A DNA stretch of 64,000 nucleotides from Sipunculus nudus (GCA_026874595.1 CM049312.1:65194929-65258928); one strand, 5' to 3'; counted from the stretch's first letter, positions 38,506-51,014 are shown. Numbers and translations are program-made. Notes: generated from the letters alone by a model not told the origin.

Positions 38506-40107
38506 ATGACGAAGGTTAGCAATCGTTAGGAAGCAGATTTGTAGTTCATAATATTGTGATTTTGGTCGTTATCCTACTTTTCGGGATACGTTGTTATGGT
38601 AAATGTATATGGTATATGAGTTCATGAGGTCCCCTCACTATCATACAAGGACTTAAATCTGATTGACGTTTTCCTAATATAACATTTTCAAGTTTTTGCT
38701 GCTTGTAATAGTGAAACATATATATAAATGCTTGGCATAGATTATATTTACCTTCCTGGTAAAAAAAAATAAAATAATGGGAAGAAAAAAAAGTCTCACT
38801 TGAGAATATAACCCCTGGTCCTAATTTGACAGGGCTCTTTTCATTGAAGCCAACGGCATTTAAGATTGTCATTCAGGTGGCGTTCATATCAATATTTGAT
38901 ATATGTAAGGAAAATTGCCTGACAGAATACGGCTCATTTGAATTCTTAATATACGCACATATAAGTTCCTAGTATATGTGACATTTAAAAGTATCAATGA
39001 GAGCACAATATATCCCTCTTATGTACAGGATCTGAACAAGCTTTTGTTGTATGAGGTTAATTGGGAATCTTGATGCGTAGATTTGATAAATCTTACGGGA
39101 TATTGCATCAGTCCATTGAAAATCGGACGTATACCTTGTTTGTTTGCAATTGACATCGTATATACAGGTTATAACAGAAATTATTGGTGGAAGCAATGAA
39201 TCAGCGACCCATCTCACCTTTATGGGAATTGTTATTGAGGGGCTTCTTTGGGATTTCCCCTCAGAACTAATATGACAGGCCTAAATGGAGTGTGTATTTT
39301 TAATGCAGCCTTTAGGTATCTTCCTGGTACTTATACACAAGCAACATAATGATATAAAGGTTTTTGAAAGTCCCACGGTTTATGCTATGTATGCTATAAT
39401 CATTATACAAATACAACAGAGAAAATTTCTTTGTATGACGATACATCATTGGCAAATGATATTGTTTGTAAATGACCCCTGTCAAAAACGTGAATGTCTT
39501 TTGTTCCCATATACGATTATCTTACATGATGGGATAGGCTTATTGCGTGTCCTTTGCAGCTTATTTTGATATTTTGTTTGGATAAATTTAACTTCCTGGT
39601 GCTTTTGATATTTTAACATATCCGTATAATCCCACCACTTCTGTAGCCCCGTATATGGCACCTTGTAAAACTTGGTACAGAGATTTTGTTTAGCCATCTA
39701 AGTTTCTGTTCAGACATCATATTGCTGATAGAACTAAACTGACCCGATATTTTATTCATAAGAACTTTTTTGCGTGTGTTTATAAATAATTACATTGGCA
39801 CATTTATCTGCCACGCACCACGGGCGTCAAAACAGCTTGGGGTTGGGTATATAAGCCCCCCCCCCCCCCACCCACACACACTTTTTAACAAGGGGGGATT
39901 GACGATGTTATGAACCCCTCTCCTCCCGCCCCCAGCGGTATTCGGAGAATAGTATTTATATATTGAAAAGGACATATATTAATATTTAAAATTGTAGACT
40001 TTTGGTCCATTTCAGAGTTTACTATGAACTATTATAATTTAACCTGGTTTTGAATTACCATTTACTTTATTTTAAATATTTGAAATGTATCACACAGCCA
40101 ATGAAAG

Positions 40108-40152
<45 letters not shown>

Positions 40153-40649
40153 TATGTTTTAAAAAAGTCTGACCTTTGATAACCCTCCCATGCCTACAAG
40201 TCATAAATTGACACCACTTCTACACGGAAACTTCATCTTAAATCATGTAAGTTCGTTTCATTTGAACTTTCGGGCCTGAAATGAAAACTGAGAATACAGG
40301 GAACATATAGTTAAATTTGAATTATAATTAAAACTATACTCAAGAACATTGCCATTTATAAATTAATACTGCTATAAAAATGGTTTTCAAATGGTTCACA
40401 ATAGAAAGAAGGCATGGTCTTTAATTTCCCTTCCCATTTTGTTTCTAAAATTTTGTTTCGCCTAACTGCAATTGGTATATGTGATTACATAATATTATTT
40501 TTGAGTGAACAGTTGCCAGATTTGGCTTTGTATACAATTTATCATGCTATTCCCTACAATTCGATATGTCTTTTATATGTGCTTTCAGTGTGATACAACA
40601 TAACTCACTAGGTTAGCTATGTTGAGTGTTTACCACATTTATGCCGATG
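38506..40649. other. Intergenic sequence
   Basis: No gene supported. A C-run/G-run region lies at 39857-39900 and (TA)n at 40110-40157. Confidence 0.35.
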
Positions 40650-40654
40650 TTAGG

Positions 40655-40708
40655 GGCGGGGCTTAAGGTCACGTGTCGGCAAGCTCATGATGAAGTAGCT
40701 ATAAAAAG
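40655..40708 (+). promoter_or_regulatory. Core promoter of BRICHOS gene B
   Basis: A GC box-like ggggcgggg (40654-40662), E-box GTCACGTG (40668-40675) and TATA box tataaaaag (40700-40708) in textbook order. The E-box is shared with gene A. Transcription would start about 40730. Confidence 0.65.
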
Positions 40709-40729
40709 CGCACGAGGGAAAGGTAAGAT

Positions 40730-40778
40730 CCAGTGGAACCCAAGCGGTCTTCTGTACTTGAGCCCAGCAAGTGGGAAG
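40730..40778 (+). other. Untranslated first exon of BRICHOS gene B
   Basis: It follows the TATA box by about 25 bases and ends gtgggaag at 40778 before a gtattt donor. No start codon is needed here. The start-codon exon begins at 41214 after tatacgcag. The intron between holds a (TA)n at 41116-41166. Confidence 0.5.
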
Positions 40779-41125
40779 GTATTTGTATGTTACCCTGAAA
40801 GGTATATAATGGTTAATTCGCTCATTGATTAATTGTTTTTTAAAGATTACTTCTGCTTTTTTGTGCACAATTGATGCTTGGTAATAGTTCATGTTTCGGG
40901 TGAATGTCTGTCTCATAAATAATATTCTAAGCAGTACATGAATGGCAAATGGCAAGGGAACATTGGAACAAATCAAATGAAATAATATATCTTGGTAGAA
41001 ATTGATTTGGTTTGTTCATAATCAGCAGGACTGCATTTCTTTATTTTATACCGTTTATAACTAAAGTAACCTGAACCTAATCATAAGCTTCAGTTCATAA
41101 TATATTAAGTTCAATTATATATATA

Positions 41126-41167
<42 letters not shown>

Positions 41168-41224
41168 CTCAAAAGCATAAAAAAATAGTTTGTGTTCTTT
41201 ATTATATACGCAGAAACTTCGAAG

Positions 41225-44185
41225 ATGACGATATTGGCAACATTGGTCTTAGTGGCTGCCCTCTTTAATCTTTGCCATGGAGCTGTCCTTAAGGTAATAT
41301 TCCCAGTTGCTCTGAAAGAAGAACTTAAAAAAAACATACGTTAAACCCAGGTGATGAACTCGAGCTCATCTGAGTTTCAAATAGTGATTATGATAACATC
41401 GTCATACGTTTTGCTTATCCATAAAAAAGAACAACAATTTGAGGGGGGTTGTGTGTGTGTCATAAGTGCGACATTTAAACATTATTTCCGAGGGAAAAGT
41501 AACAAAAAGAGTTTGGCATGTTCTCATTTCCATTGCTATGCTCTTACGTATGACAGATGTTTTTGTATTATTCTTACTCTATTTGTTCATCCTGTCAAAG
41601 TCTGCTTTTTTAGCACAACCTGACTGTGTCTGAACAAGGGGCCCTGTACAACCAAGAGATTGATATAGACGAAGAAAACCGTGTGGTGTACATACACGTG
41701 CCCGCTCACAGAGACCTGCCCGAGAACAAATTCATGTATGAGTTCACAACGGTAAGTTCACTTTATGTAGTAGTCGTTTAACTTACGATCAATCCAACTT
41801 CAGGTTTTCCCGAGTCATATCCCGGGGGCAATGGAGAGAACCAATAGGGTTTTTATTCTTCAAATCTTTGTATTGTATACGAGAGATTCGGTAAGAAAAA
41901 GTAGTGCACGGATCGTATCTATCCAATAACGTATGCTGTTTTTTGCATTTTCTTGCAAATTCGTTATTTTCCATACAGGGACACAATACCCTCTATTTAA
42001 ATGAGACTGAATAAGACAAATTTACATATCTATTCATGGAAGCAGTCTCATATACTACAAGTTTAAGGGCATCATGAACACGTTCTTTATGCGCGAAGCG
42101 ACAATAATTGAAAGAAAAATATTTTTAAAAGGAAACATTACGCATCCCATGTTACTACCACATGAATGGCATCATGTAAACGTAATTCATGCACGAAGCG
42201 ACAAAAATGGAAGGATAAAAGATATATTATATCGATATAATAACCCGATGAGTCCTACATCGTTTACCTTATCTATAAAACTAAAAAAGCAAAAGATTGG
42301 CATAATGAATGAAAACGTATTTCATGTTACCCATTTTTCCTAGATTTGTATCCTCGTCACGATATTGTAGGTAATAAAATATTAAATACTGAAATAACGG
42401 AAATAACATGTATATATATATTTCTCTATGCTAGCTTCACGAAAAATGGCACCCTCGACAAAATTAAAAAAATGCGTGAAAATCTCTAACATTTTTGCCC
42501 GTACATATAAAGGAAACCCAAGCTTAAGGACACCACATATTACACAAAGCTGCTATCATCTTGACAAAGATAGAAATAATGTCTCTGATCTAAAACCCTT
42601 GTGATTCACAATGCAGAGGTTTGGAAACGACGGAAATGCGTTAGTATCAGCGGTTTCAAATGATACATCGTTTGCCCAAATTTCAGCTTAGGTTTTTTGT
42701 CTCATTTATTCAACCGTCGCGTTTCAGGGTCGCTTGCTCCGCTGTACTCCTTCCGTACAGCTCTGCTACCTGAGTAACTTTGACACCCAGTCAGTTCCAG
42801 ATGCCGGACAGGAGGAACATAACCTGATAGAGTTTGCTGTGAGTTTCCATACAATTATCTTATAACACAAACACATAAATATTATTGCTATTTGACATGT
42901 ATGGTCACTTTATCATAAACGTTTATCTTTGTCTGAAATCCCTTACCATTCCCAGAGAGAAAGGGCATGTTTTTATATGCTAACTTATTCGTTTGTTGAG
43001 CTCGACAGAGGGCTCTAAGGTGAAAAAGTGTGTCCAATTGTATCTTTAAAGTTGGAAAAATGTTAACTGATACCAGGCTTCATTTGATTTAAGTTAGTTT
43101 TTCCTGTTTTAGGATGACGCGTCCTTTTCTGTGTTTTATCTAAGATTTACCAATTTTATCTCAAGATTCAGAAGTGTGATGGTTGTCTCTCATTATAGAA
43201 ATAATATGCTATTTATACACCGGGAGCCCTTGCCTTTTCACGTTTCACTCGACAATGGGCGTAAAAGTTCAAAACGTGTAACCTTTTGCAGTATCTTATA
43301 CGTTTAACCATATCCATTTAACACCATATTAAGAAGTTACATGGTTCCTAATATGCGCGTTTCTTCAATAGAGAAAGCGTACCTCTCCTCAGGAGGAGGA
43401 GGCATCGGAGACGGTCAGCTTGAGGAAAATGGTGGTAACTGAGAAGATCGAAGAGACAGAGTTCCTGACCATGCGCATGCGTGAAGTGTTGGAAAACCAC
43501 ACCCTCTACTGGGAGGAGAAACTACCAAAGGGAGCTAAGATTCTGAAAGGTTAACACGAACTCAGGATAATATTGGCCAGATGTTAATGTTTGAATAAAG
43601 ATACTCTCGCAGTTATGATTAATATTTACATTTAAATTCAGGAAATATTTAATCATATATTATATTGAATTTTCATCGTTTTTCTCTTATTTATAAGAGC
43701 AAATTGATGTCAGATAACTTGATACGTCCTTTCTATACCAGTTTCTCTGCTTTCATAATTTTACGTTGCTGTATCATCTCACTGATGCGGCTTGGCGAAG
43801 TTTAGTCAGGCCTCGTGTCACGTGTTTTAAATACCATGCCAAAATAAAACACACTGGGACAAAGTTCACACAAATATGTTTTTCAGGTGGACTGGGACAT
43901 TACAATAAACGGGTAAAGAGATAAATACACTTCATACCCCCATACATCACATACGGTGTAGCCCGGTGTCGTTATGGATTACCACCAGTCTGGAAGTATG
44001 GTTATTCTGATAAAGCCTGCAACCATATCGTGCTGTGCACCGATGTGAACAACCAAGCCACGTGTAAGTATGATCACCATGGCAGAATCAACTATCACCG
44101 ATGTCTGTGCTGTCCCGAAGTAGAGAAAGCAGAATGGTGTATCAAATGTTTTGAAATTGAATTACTCGGCGTCACGTTTGGTTAA
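41225..44185 (+). CDS. Secreted BRICHOS-prodomain precursor with nine-cysteine C-terminus (gene B)
   Basis: The coding exons are 41225-41293, 41614-41751, 42728-42838, 43372-43549 and 43962-44185, giving 239 codons with the phases of gene A (0,0,0,1). Signal peptide 1-19 (MTILATLVLVAALF, cut after CHG). Linker VVYIHVPAHRDLPEN. BRICHOS-like residues are YEFTT, Cys75 and Cys82 in RCTPSVQLCYL, then VVTEKI..TLYWEEKLPKGA. The C-terminal domain has nine Cys at the spacing of gene A (CLCC, then CIKC) but near-neutral charge. The last exon has two acceptors. The stronger (tttttcag, exon from 43887) meets an in-frame TAA at 43922-43924 and would yield a 177-residue product ending in KRVKR without the Cys-rich domain. 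The AG at 43961 skips the stop and keeps the frame. The function is inferred as for gene A. It has Glu66 for Asp and lacks the second BRICHOS Cys. Poly(A) signal AATAAA at 44630. Confidence 0.8.
42067..42230. repeat. Local direct repeat in gene B intron 2
   Basis: ggcatcatg..aacg..tt.atgc.cgaagcgacaa at 42067 and again at 42168, a 101-base period, about 1.5 copies. It creates an 89-codon frame that I regard as spurious. Confidence 0.5.
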
Positions 44186-44640
44186 CAACCATAACCCATT
44201 TTTGCCTAAGGGTCACATAATATTTGAACACCTGTTCTTTTAGTTCAAAAACATCACATGTATAAAAAATCGTCCTGAGACGAATGTTTCATTGCTACCC
44301 TCATCTCCTTTGACTGTAAATTTACAATAGGTTTTTGACAGTTCCCAAACATATTCACTTGTTTAGAATACTATTTCTTGCTAGCGCTCTATTTTTGACA
44401 ATCTTATTGCATGGAGAAATGTTTTTCGTGTGCTGTGGTGGCTTATTTTGGTTTACAGTGTTTTCGCATAATGAAACAATCGCACTTTCTCCATGTTATT
44501 CTTGTTTTTTTAGCGTTTCTTTCCTCGTTTTCACTATAATACAACGCAGCGGTTTTAAAGATCATGCCGGAACGATTCTAAATATCAAGTAATATGTCAA
44601 ATCTAAAGATGTCCACATAATTTTTATAAAATAAAACAGA
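44186..44640 (+). other. 3' UTR of BRICHOS gene B
   Basis: Non-coding, ending at the AATAAA at 44630-44635. The 85-codon frame at 44335 is hydrophobic and has no support. Confidence 0.45.
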
Positions 44641-46940
44641 AATCCGAAAACACGACAGACAATATTTCTTTACATCACCTGTACATCAGATAGCGTACAA
44701 ATAGTTCATTTTTATTTCCCGGCAACAAAGTGGCCGCTCATATAGTTTTACCCATTTCCTAAATTCCGCCATTCCGTCCTTCCGTCATTCCGAAATCCAA
44801 CAGTTGAAGGGACATTTTTCGCGAACCTGGCAGATATTGGCCTACTTTTTGTTGAGTGGGTGGATGATGAACAGTTATAGATCAAGCGTTTCTTCTCGGC
44901 TAACCTACTTTTGACGATATGACTGACGGCTCCTGAACATGGAATATTTATGAAAACTAGAAAATATCATGAAAAATACATTTGACCGCACGTTGTTTTG
45001 CAATTTTTGTAGATATTGACCTGGTTTTCGGTGTGTGGTTTGATGATGACCAGTTACAGATCGAGTACGCATATAAAAAAAATATTTCGAATTTGCTGCC
45101 GGCGGGGGCATTCGTGTCGTTCTAACATATCTAGGTAACATCTTATCTGGCATGTTATTTTGTAATTAGCTCCGAGTCAGGTATCCAAGTAAAGACACAT
45201 AGTTTTATTAGCCCGGCAAGCGAAGGTGAACGGTGTTATTTGAAAGGTGGTAGTTTAGTTTGTGTTTTTGTGTGTTTTTTTTTCGAAAGCTCTGGATGAT
45301 ATTTAGTGAAAATTATTGAAGGATGTGCCATGGACGTGAGAGGAAAAAAATATAGTGACGAATCGGTGCAATTAATCAGGACCCAGTACCATCCAGTTAA
45401 TTCACCCGAATTAGATTCACCCCAACATTAAATAATTTCTTCCCAGTACTGTTTTGTACTTATATAGAAACTGTCATTGAAATGAATTGTGAACTTTTAT
45501 CACATACCGTTCGGACATAGAAGGTACCTTTATCGCTCATAGGTTTTATTCAGTAACTGATGGGTCATCATGGGGACTTGGGTGCAGTGACATTGCTATC
45601 ATGGTGACGTCTCGCTCCGGTCGTGGTTAGTTTGTTGGCTGCTACGGCCAACATAATTTGGTCCGCCTCCGTTCTTTAAACCTAAAATAACAGTATTTTT
45701 GTGTTATCTTATTTATATTAAAAAAACTAATGAGTCAATTCATATTGGTTAGGCTTATTGTCTAGCAACACAACAACAAAACATCCGATCTATCACAATA
45801 TTCACCTAAAGAGGGCATCAAGAGCAACAAAGCTCTCATGGCCAGCAAAGGTGGTTCGGTTAAATGGTGGTAGTTAATGTCTAGTCCTAAAGTACCCGAT
45901 CGAAATGAAATGCTCATCCTATTGATGGTTTTCTTTGGATTTTTCTTCCATGGAGGTTATGCAAATATGTGCCCGAAACCTTAATATCTCACAGAACCTT
46001 TACAAATAGAATAAAGGTGAAAATTAAAATGTGCTTTACACACCTTTAAACTATGGGCCCTTGTATATAAAGACAAATATTACTTTACTGATAAAGCTAT
46101 ACGTGGATAGTATGATTAGATACGTATTGGTGTTCAGTACTTGTTTTGTAGAGTTATAATAAACAGGTGACTTGCAGCGGACGTTATAAAATAGCTATCA
46201 CTCATAGGAACATCTTCATACTACCAAATCAGTGGCGAAGCTTTCACAAAAACTGATCCTGTGGCCATTGCTGGCGTCTATTTCCAGAAAACTAGAAATC
46301 CGCATTCTAAGGAATGCAAGCCTCCGCCATGTCTTTGCATTTACTTATTCGGCCGATATTCCAAGATTCAGAAGTGCCTGTGCATTTATTAATATTACTT
46401 GATGAAATTCCCGAATCCAAAATATGTGTTAGATTCACACAAAAGTCTAATAAATTCTTCTGAGTATTCGGGGCTCTTGTATGCAGTAGCCTTAAATTCC
46501 CTAAAAATTTCTTGATATTCGGTTCATGATTGCGTGGGGTATGTTATGAAACCCCCCCCCCCCCCACCACACACATGAACGAGGATGAATCCATACCCTC
46601 CTGACGGAAGCAACACACTTTTACCATAAGCCTTGGTTGGTCTATCATGTTACTCATGACTATGACTGATCAGGAGCGGATAGAGGAGATGGCTCAGGGG
46701 CGCCTCTTTATCATAACTAAAAATCTGGGTCATACAAAATTACGGGTTGAATCCCGCAAGGTATCCGAAAGAAACCCAAGAACACACAGTTTCAGCTTAA
46801 TAACTCAAAGTGTTTCTACCTCCTCCCACACCCTTTTTCCATCTGCTACGATATTTGAGTTCCTTATGATGTTTACTGGTTTGCTAGTTTTAGTAGCCAT
46901 GGAGAAATGACAAGCTTAGTTATAAAAACAGCCCTGTATT
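44641..46940. other. Intergenic sequence with a 180-bp direct repeat
   Basis: agatattggcctactttttgttg..gatgatgaacagttatagatc at 44831 recurs as agatattgacctggttttcg..gatgatgaccagttacagatc at 45011, a tandem pair with a period of about 180 bases. A C14-like run lies at 46552-46566. No gene recognised. Confidence 0.4.
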
Positions 46941-46941
46941 T

Positions 46942-47350
46942 TTGTATACAGAAAAGTCGATTCAATGAAGGTGGGAATCGAACTCACGATCTTCCGATTT
47001 CAGGTCGGGTGCCTTAACCACTTGGCTACTCCTAATTCCCTTCTCCTCTGTGAACGTGCACACTTATAGGAATCAGCGAAGTGACGTCGCGGAAGTGACG
47101 TTATACTCTCACCCACCACATTTGTCGGCACGGCCAATTTGCATACAGAAGGGAAAACTAATGGGCTATAATATGGTGTGCGGCATATATTATTTATAGA
47201 TGAATGAATAGCAATGCTGGTTCATTGTATATCTATATGGAAATGGTATGCACAGAAAAGTCGTTTCAGTGAAGGCGGTAATCGAACCCACGATCTTCCG
47301 ATTTCCAGTCGGGAGGTTAATCTTGAATAGCCAAGTGGTTAAGGCACCCA
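46942..47350 (-). mobile_element. Tandem tRNA-derived SINE-like repeats ending in an oppositely oriented head
   Basis: The - strand head at 46968-47028 has B-box-like gtgagttcgattcccac and A-box-like agccaagtggttaaggc, with an anticodon-loop-like gap between. The body matches 27735-27900. A second - strand head starts 47269, about 301 bases after the first (cagaaaagtcg words), but is cut at 47312. It abuts a + strand A-box-like tagccaagtggttaaggcac at 47328-47347. This gives a dimer with an inverted junction. Confidence 0.7.
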
Positions 47351-48390
47351 ATCGTAGGTTTGCTTCCCAACTTCAGTTAACAGACTTTATATACCAAATG
47401 TACCATCTATATATTATAGATGCTACGGAGTTTTCCTTAATGACATTGCCTGTGGTCGGTTAATGTTAGGTTTTACCGAAAGGTGACAGCACCTGTATAT
47501 GGTTATTGAGAAGACCCATATTCAAATTTGGTCGGACAAATGTCCATATTGTAGAGAATAGAAAATAAAATGTCTCAATATTCTTAGTATAATGAATCTT
47601 TGAAAATAATTAATAACTGCATTATTCTTCCCAAAACAGGGTCATTATAATTATTGCAATTATTATTTACCATTATTATTATTTTTCTTCTTCGTCTTAT
47701 TATTATTGTTATCTTTTCTTCTTCTTCTTCTTCTTCTTTTTCTTCTTATTACCCTCAACTAGTAATGACTGTCCATGAACAAAGGTAACACTTGGATAAC
47801 CCATGAAACACATCATTGTATTATTGCGTGATGTAGAAGGTATACTTTTTTATGAGTCGACGGTGTTAATTAACGGTGAATTATCCCCTCACAAAGAGTG
47901 TAGGAGGGGATATAGTAACGCCTCCTCTCGTGCGTCCGTCCGTCCCTCATTCCGGGATTGCCTTGTGGATCGATTTTCAGCCAAACTGTTTGACCACAAC
48001 CTTCCATCTTGCACCTCTGGCTCATCCATCCATGGATGAAGAACCCTATCGATTTTCAGGTCACGGGGTCAAAGGTCACGACCACAAGACTCACTTCTTG
48101 AAAAAGTGTTTGGACCCATTTTCAGCCAAACCGTTAGACCAAAACCTTTCATCTTGCAAATATAGCTCAAATATGGGTCAAAAGGCACATGAACGAATCA
48201 GCACAGTCAAATCCACATTTGAATTTATATCTTCTTACGAATCATACCTTTCACATATCTTAGCTGGAAACAAGATGCATTTGAGTTGTTAATCACATAA
48301 ACATTCAGTAAGAACATGCACAAAGTCCGTTGTTTGACATTTATTTTGTTTTGTACTGGTGTTTCTTGGTAAATTAGTGTATTATTTTAG
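47351..48390. repeat. Intergenic region with (TTC)n and a gtcaaaggtcacgacc-type repeat
   Basis: (TTCTTC)n lies at 47717-47745. From 47880 to 48200 two units of tttcagccaaac.gtt.gaccaaaacct..catcttgca are found with a gtcaaaggtca motif. The same family forms a longer tandem array at 58237-58870. No gene. Confidence 0.55.
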
Positions 48391-48402
48391 GGACAGTTAA
48401 AG

Positions 48403-49277
48403 TGATACTGTGTCTGACTTCTCATCCGGTATATTGAGAAACGGGTGCGTTTATGACAGTGCCGTCTTTCGGACCATCGAGACAAGAGGCGCAGAATCGG
48501 ACCCACAAGAATACGACACTGCTTTCTGCCTAGTGTTTTCGAGCTTTGGAATCTTACACCGACAATGCAACGAGGCTTCTAATTTCGCCAACGGCGTAGA
48601 TATAATTGTAGTAACGTGTGTAGTTTGTGCTAAATGGAAACAGGTGAATTTTCCTTGAGTTGTAACACATTTTGATGGTATAATCTAGTGGTCATAAATA
48701 TTGAGGTTACGATACGCGCCCTGGGGAAAAGTGTTATCTTTTTTAAGGAGTTTATCAATGCCATTATTTAAGAACCAGTGACAACACTACTGATACTTCC
48801 TTTGTAAAGTCAGATAATTCTGCCCATTATATAAATTGAGCATTTTAATGGGTTTTTTTTCAATAGGGCATTCTTTGCAGTTCATTAATATTTACAATGA
48901 GTCAGCCAGAAATCATATAAATCCTGCCGAATAGGTAGGAGAATAGTTAGCTTTAATTTTGAGACCCAATGTTTGATTTATTAGTCATTTCAACATTATG
49001 TAAACCAATTCACCTATAGTAAACATACTAATATTGTGTAATTTTTATGATATTTAAGGACGATATAGACGGGTCAAATAAGGACAAGTTGAAGACCTTA
49101 AAGTATTTCAAACAAACGAGGAAGCTTAACTTGGAGAGCACGCACAACCTGGAGAGCAGGGGGTCAATTAAATGTATGCCAAAATTTTACTTACTCTGTG
49201 CAAAACAGTCGAAAGTTACGCGTTTTATTATCTGCACAGGTCCATGCATGGAATTGAATGACGACACAATGTTATAG
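48403..49277 (+). CDS. Unrecognised cysteine-rich protein, last two exons
   Basis: The exon ending at 48643 (aaacag then gtgaat donor) is open in one frame from about 48403. It joins in phase 0 to an exon starting at 49059 (tatttaag acceptor) that ends at TAG 49275-49277. Both exons carry a similar cysteine layout: a Cys, a hydrophobic stretch, a Cys, a longer stretch with II.C..C (DIIVVTCVVC in the first, RFIICTGPC in the second). This suggests an internal duplication. The order of spacings loosely recalls the C-terminal domain of the BRICHOS precursors, but similarity is too weak to claim. The start and upstream exons were not found, and possible acceptors upstream give conflicting phases. 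The stop lies only about 10 bases before the sequence shared by the dispanin promoters. Confidence 0.4.
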
Positions 49278-49279
49278 GT

Positions 49280-49335
49280 ACCAGCGCGAAAGAGACATTT
49301 ATAATGGCCACCGGTTTCAAAATTGTTTATTTAAA
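49280..49335 (+). promoter_or_regulatory. Core promoter of dispanin copy 1
   Basis: The block gacattYatRatRaggac..gttgtttatttaaa is shared with 54788-54829 and 63888-63928. The TATA-like tttatttaaa is at 49326-49335. Only this last 50 bases is clearly conserved here, while copies 2 and 3 share over 300 bases. Confidence 0.55.
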
Positions 49336-49567
49336 GCGATTCGTACTTTGTTAACTTTAGCTAGTTCATACAAAAATATTGTGAGGTGTACTGAAATTAA
49401 TCATTCAGCCCAAGTTGGTCGAACTGGAATGAACTAAAGTCACTTACAGAAGTATTTTCCAGGAAATATTAATCAGGAGGTTTATGTATTAGTCACACCC
49501 GGAACATTTCGAAGAAAACTTACTTTCTGTGACGGTGTCAACAGAAAGTGACAGTGCCACGGTAGAG

Positions 49568-49671
49568 ATGCAACCTACAATGCTTAAGGACAAAGAAATT
49601 CTAAAGAGATTACAGCAGCTTCCCCTCCATCCCATTCTCAAGCAGATTCATGGTTCAGTCAACAGGTAAGT

Positions 49672-49747
<76 letters not shown>

Positions 49748-51014
49748 TATAAATACACGGTTCTGTTGTTAAAAGACGTTTTATATGTTTTCCTTTTCAA
49801 TCATGGTTTCAGTTTTTTCAGCAGTTTGTATTTGTTTGTATATTTATTTTATATTTATTGGTGATGAGACATTTTATGTGGCTCTGTTGTCAGTATGATT
49901 GTTTACCGTTTTTACATACCCTGCTTGATACGTTTATATAAATCTTAATTTTCAACTAGAAAATATTTCAAACAGAAGTAAAACACGGGTTCACATAACA
50001 AAGATGGTATTACCATAATAGTTATACAAGCTTCGTCTCAGTGGTTTGTACGATATATAATTTATATCATACATATATTGCTTGATAAGGTATTTCCATG
50101 GACATGTTGGGTACTATAGTCACGACCATCATCACCCCTGTCCATCTAATTTTTCGCGATTATCTCCACACAAAAACCACTTGCCAAACAAAAAAGAGGA
50201 AAAAGCGTGAATTACTTGGTTACGATATAAATATTTTTCGGCCTGCTTAACATGATTCATATACATAGCCTTAGTTCATGGCGTCCAAGCACTGTTATCC
50301 TCCTTGGATATGGATATGAAGTAATATGACGTAACAATAAAGCGCGGGTACGAGGAGAATACAAATATAAGCCGATATGTGTTTTTCCACACCAAAATCT
50401 ATCGATTCTCGAATGGTTATTTCCGAAATGTCTTGGAAATTTCATGATAACCCGTTCTTGATCGCGTAAGTTATCTTGAGAACAACCACATATATAGTGG
50501 GGTGCTCGTGTTAGCATGATATTTTAAAATGAATTGCATTTGTCCCGGGACTAAAAAGGGGTCACCTAACCCCTTTGGGGTTGGTCGTGATTGCGGTGTG
50601 GTGGTCGGGCGAGAATTCACTATATTTGAATGCTAATAATTACTCTTAAATTGATTAAAACAGGTGATAACATCCCAGCCTCTGCCAGAACCTCTTGTTC
50701 CAGTAATTTGCAACTACTCCTCTGCCTGGCTCTCTGGAGAGGAAGCACAAAAGGCTAAAGAAGACATGATCAAAGCAACCGACAGAATCGTGCATTGGTC
50801 CGTCTTTTACATGTTGTGCATCAACATTCCGTTTGGTGTCGCTGCTATGGTTGTTGCCTGGAATGCGCAGACGGACGCACATAACGGAAATCTGGATGAA
50901 GCTCGGAAAGGAATCCGACGTACACGAATAATCATGGTAGTTGGAGCCGTGGTCACCTGTATGGTCATCGGTGTTGTTGCCTACATTATCGCCCACCCAA
51001 ATGCGTTTGTATAG
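49568..51014 (+). CDS. CD225/dispanin-family two-TM membrane protein, copy 1
   Basis: Exon 1 is 49568-49665 (33 residues, ending KQIHGSVNR, gtaagt donor). The last exon is 50664-51014 (acceptor aaaacag). The last exon encodes a cytosolic Pro-containing stretch, a first membrane segment (WSVFYMLCINIPFGVAAMVV), a charged loop NGNLDEARKGIRRTR, a second membrane segment (IIMVVGAVVTCMVIGVVAYI) and a short end. This is the dispanin layout: an intramembrane/TM1 with a Pro-Gly pair, an Ala-Arg-rich loop, then TM2. IFITM proteins of this superfamily limit viral entry in vertebrates. Other dispanins traffic receptors or vesicles, so function here is open. Exon 1 ends in phase 2 but the last exon starts in phase 0, so a direct join meets TGA. 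A small middle exon or another donor is required. The intron carries a (TA)n run. Confidence 0.75.
49675..49749. repeat. (TA)n microsatellite in dispanin 1 intron
   Basis: About 75 bases of TA starting ten bases after the exon 1 donor. Confidence 0.9.

Noticed and set aside
42074-42343. 89-codon frame in gene B intron 2
   Set aside because: Made by a 101-base direct repeat inside an intron with good flanking splice sites. No homologous frame in gene A.
47876-48292. 138-codon frame
   Set aside because: It lies wholly in a non-coding dispersed repeat whose other copies (58.2-58.9 kb) do not keep the frame.
50257-50517. Minus-strand frame in the dispanin intron as the missing middle exon
   Set aside because: Wrong strand for the gene, and no acceptor/donor pair with the needed length was seen on the plus strand there.
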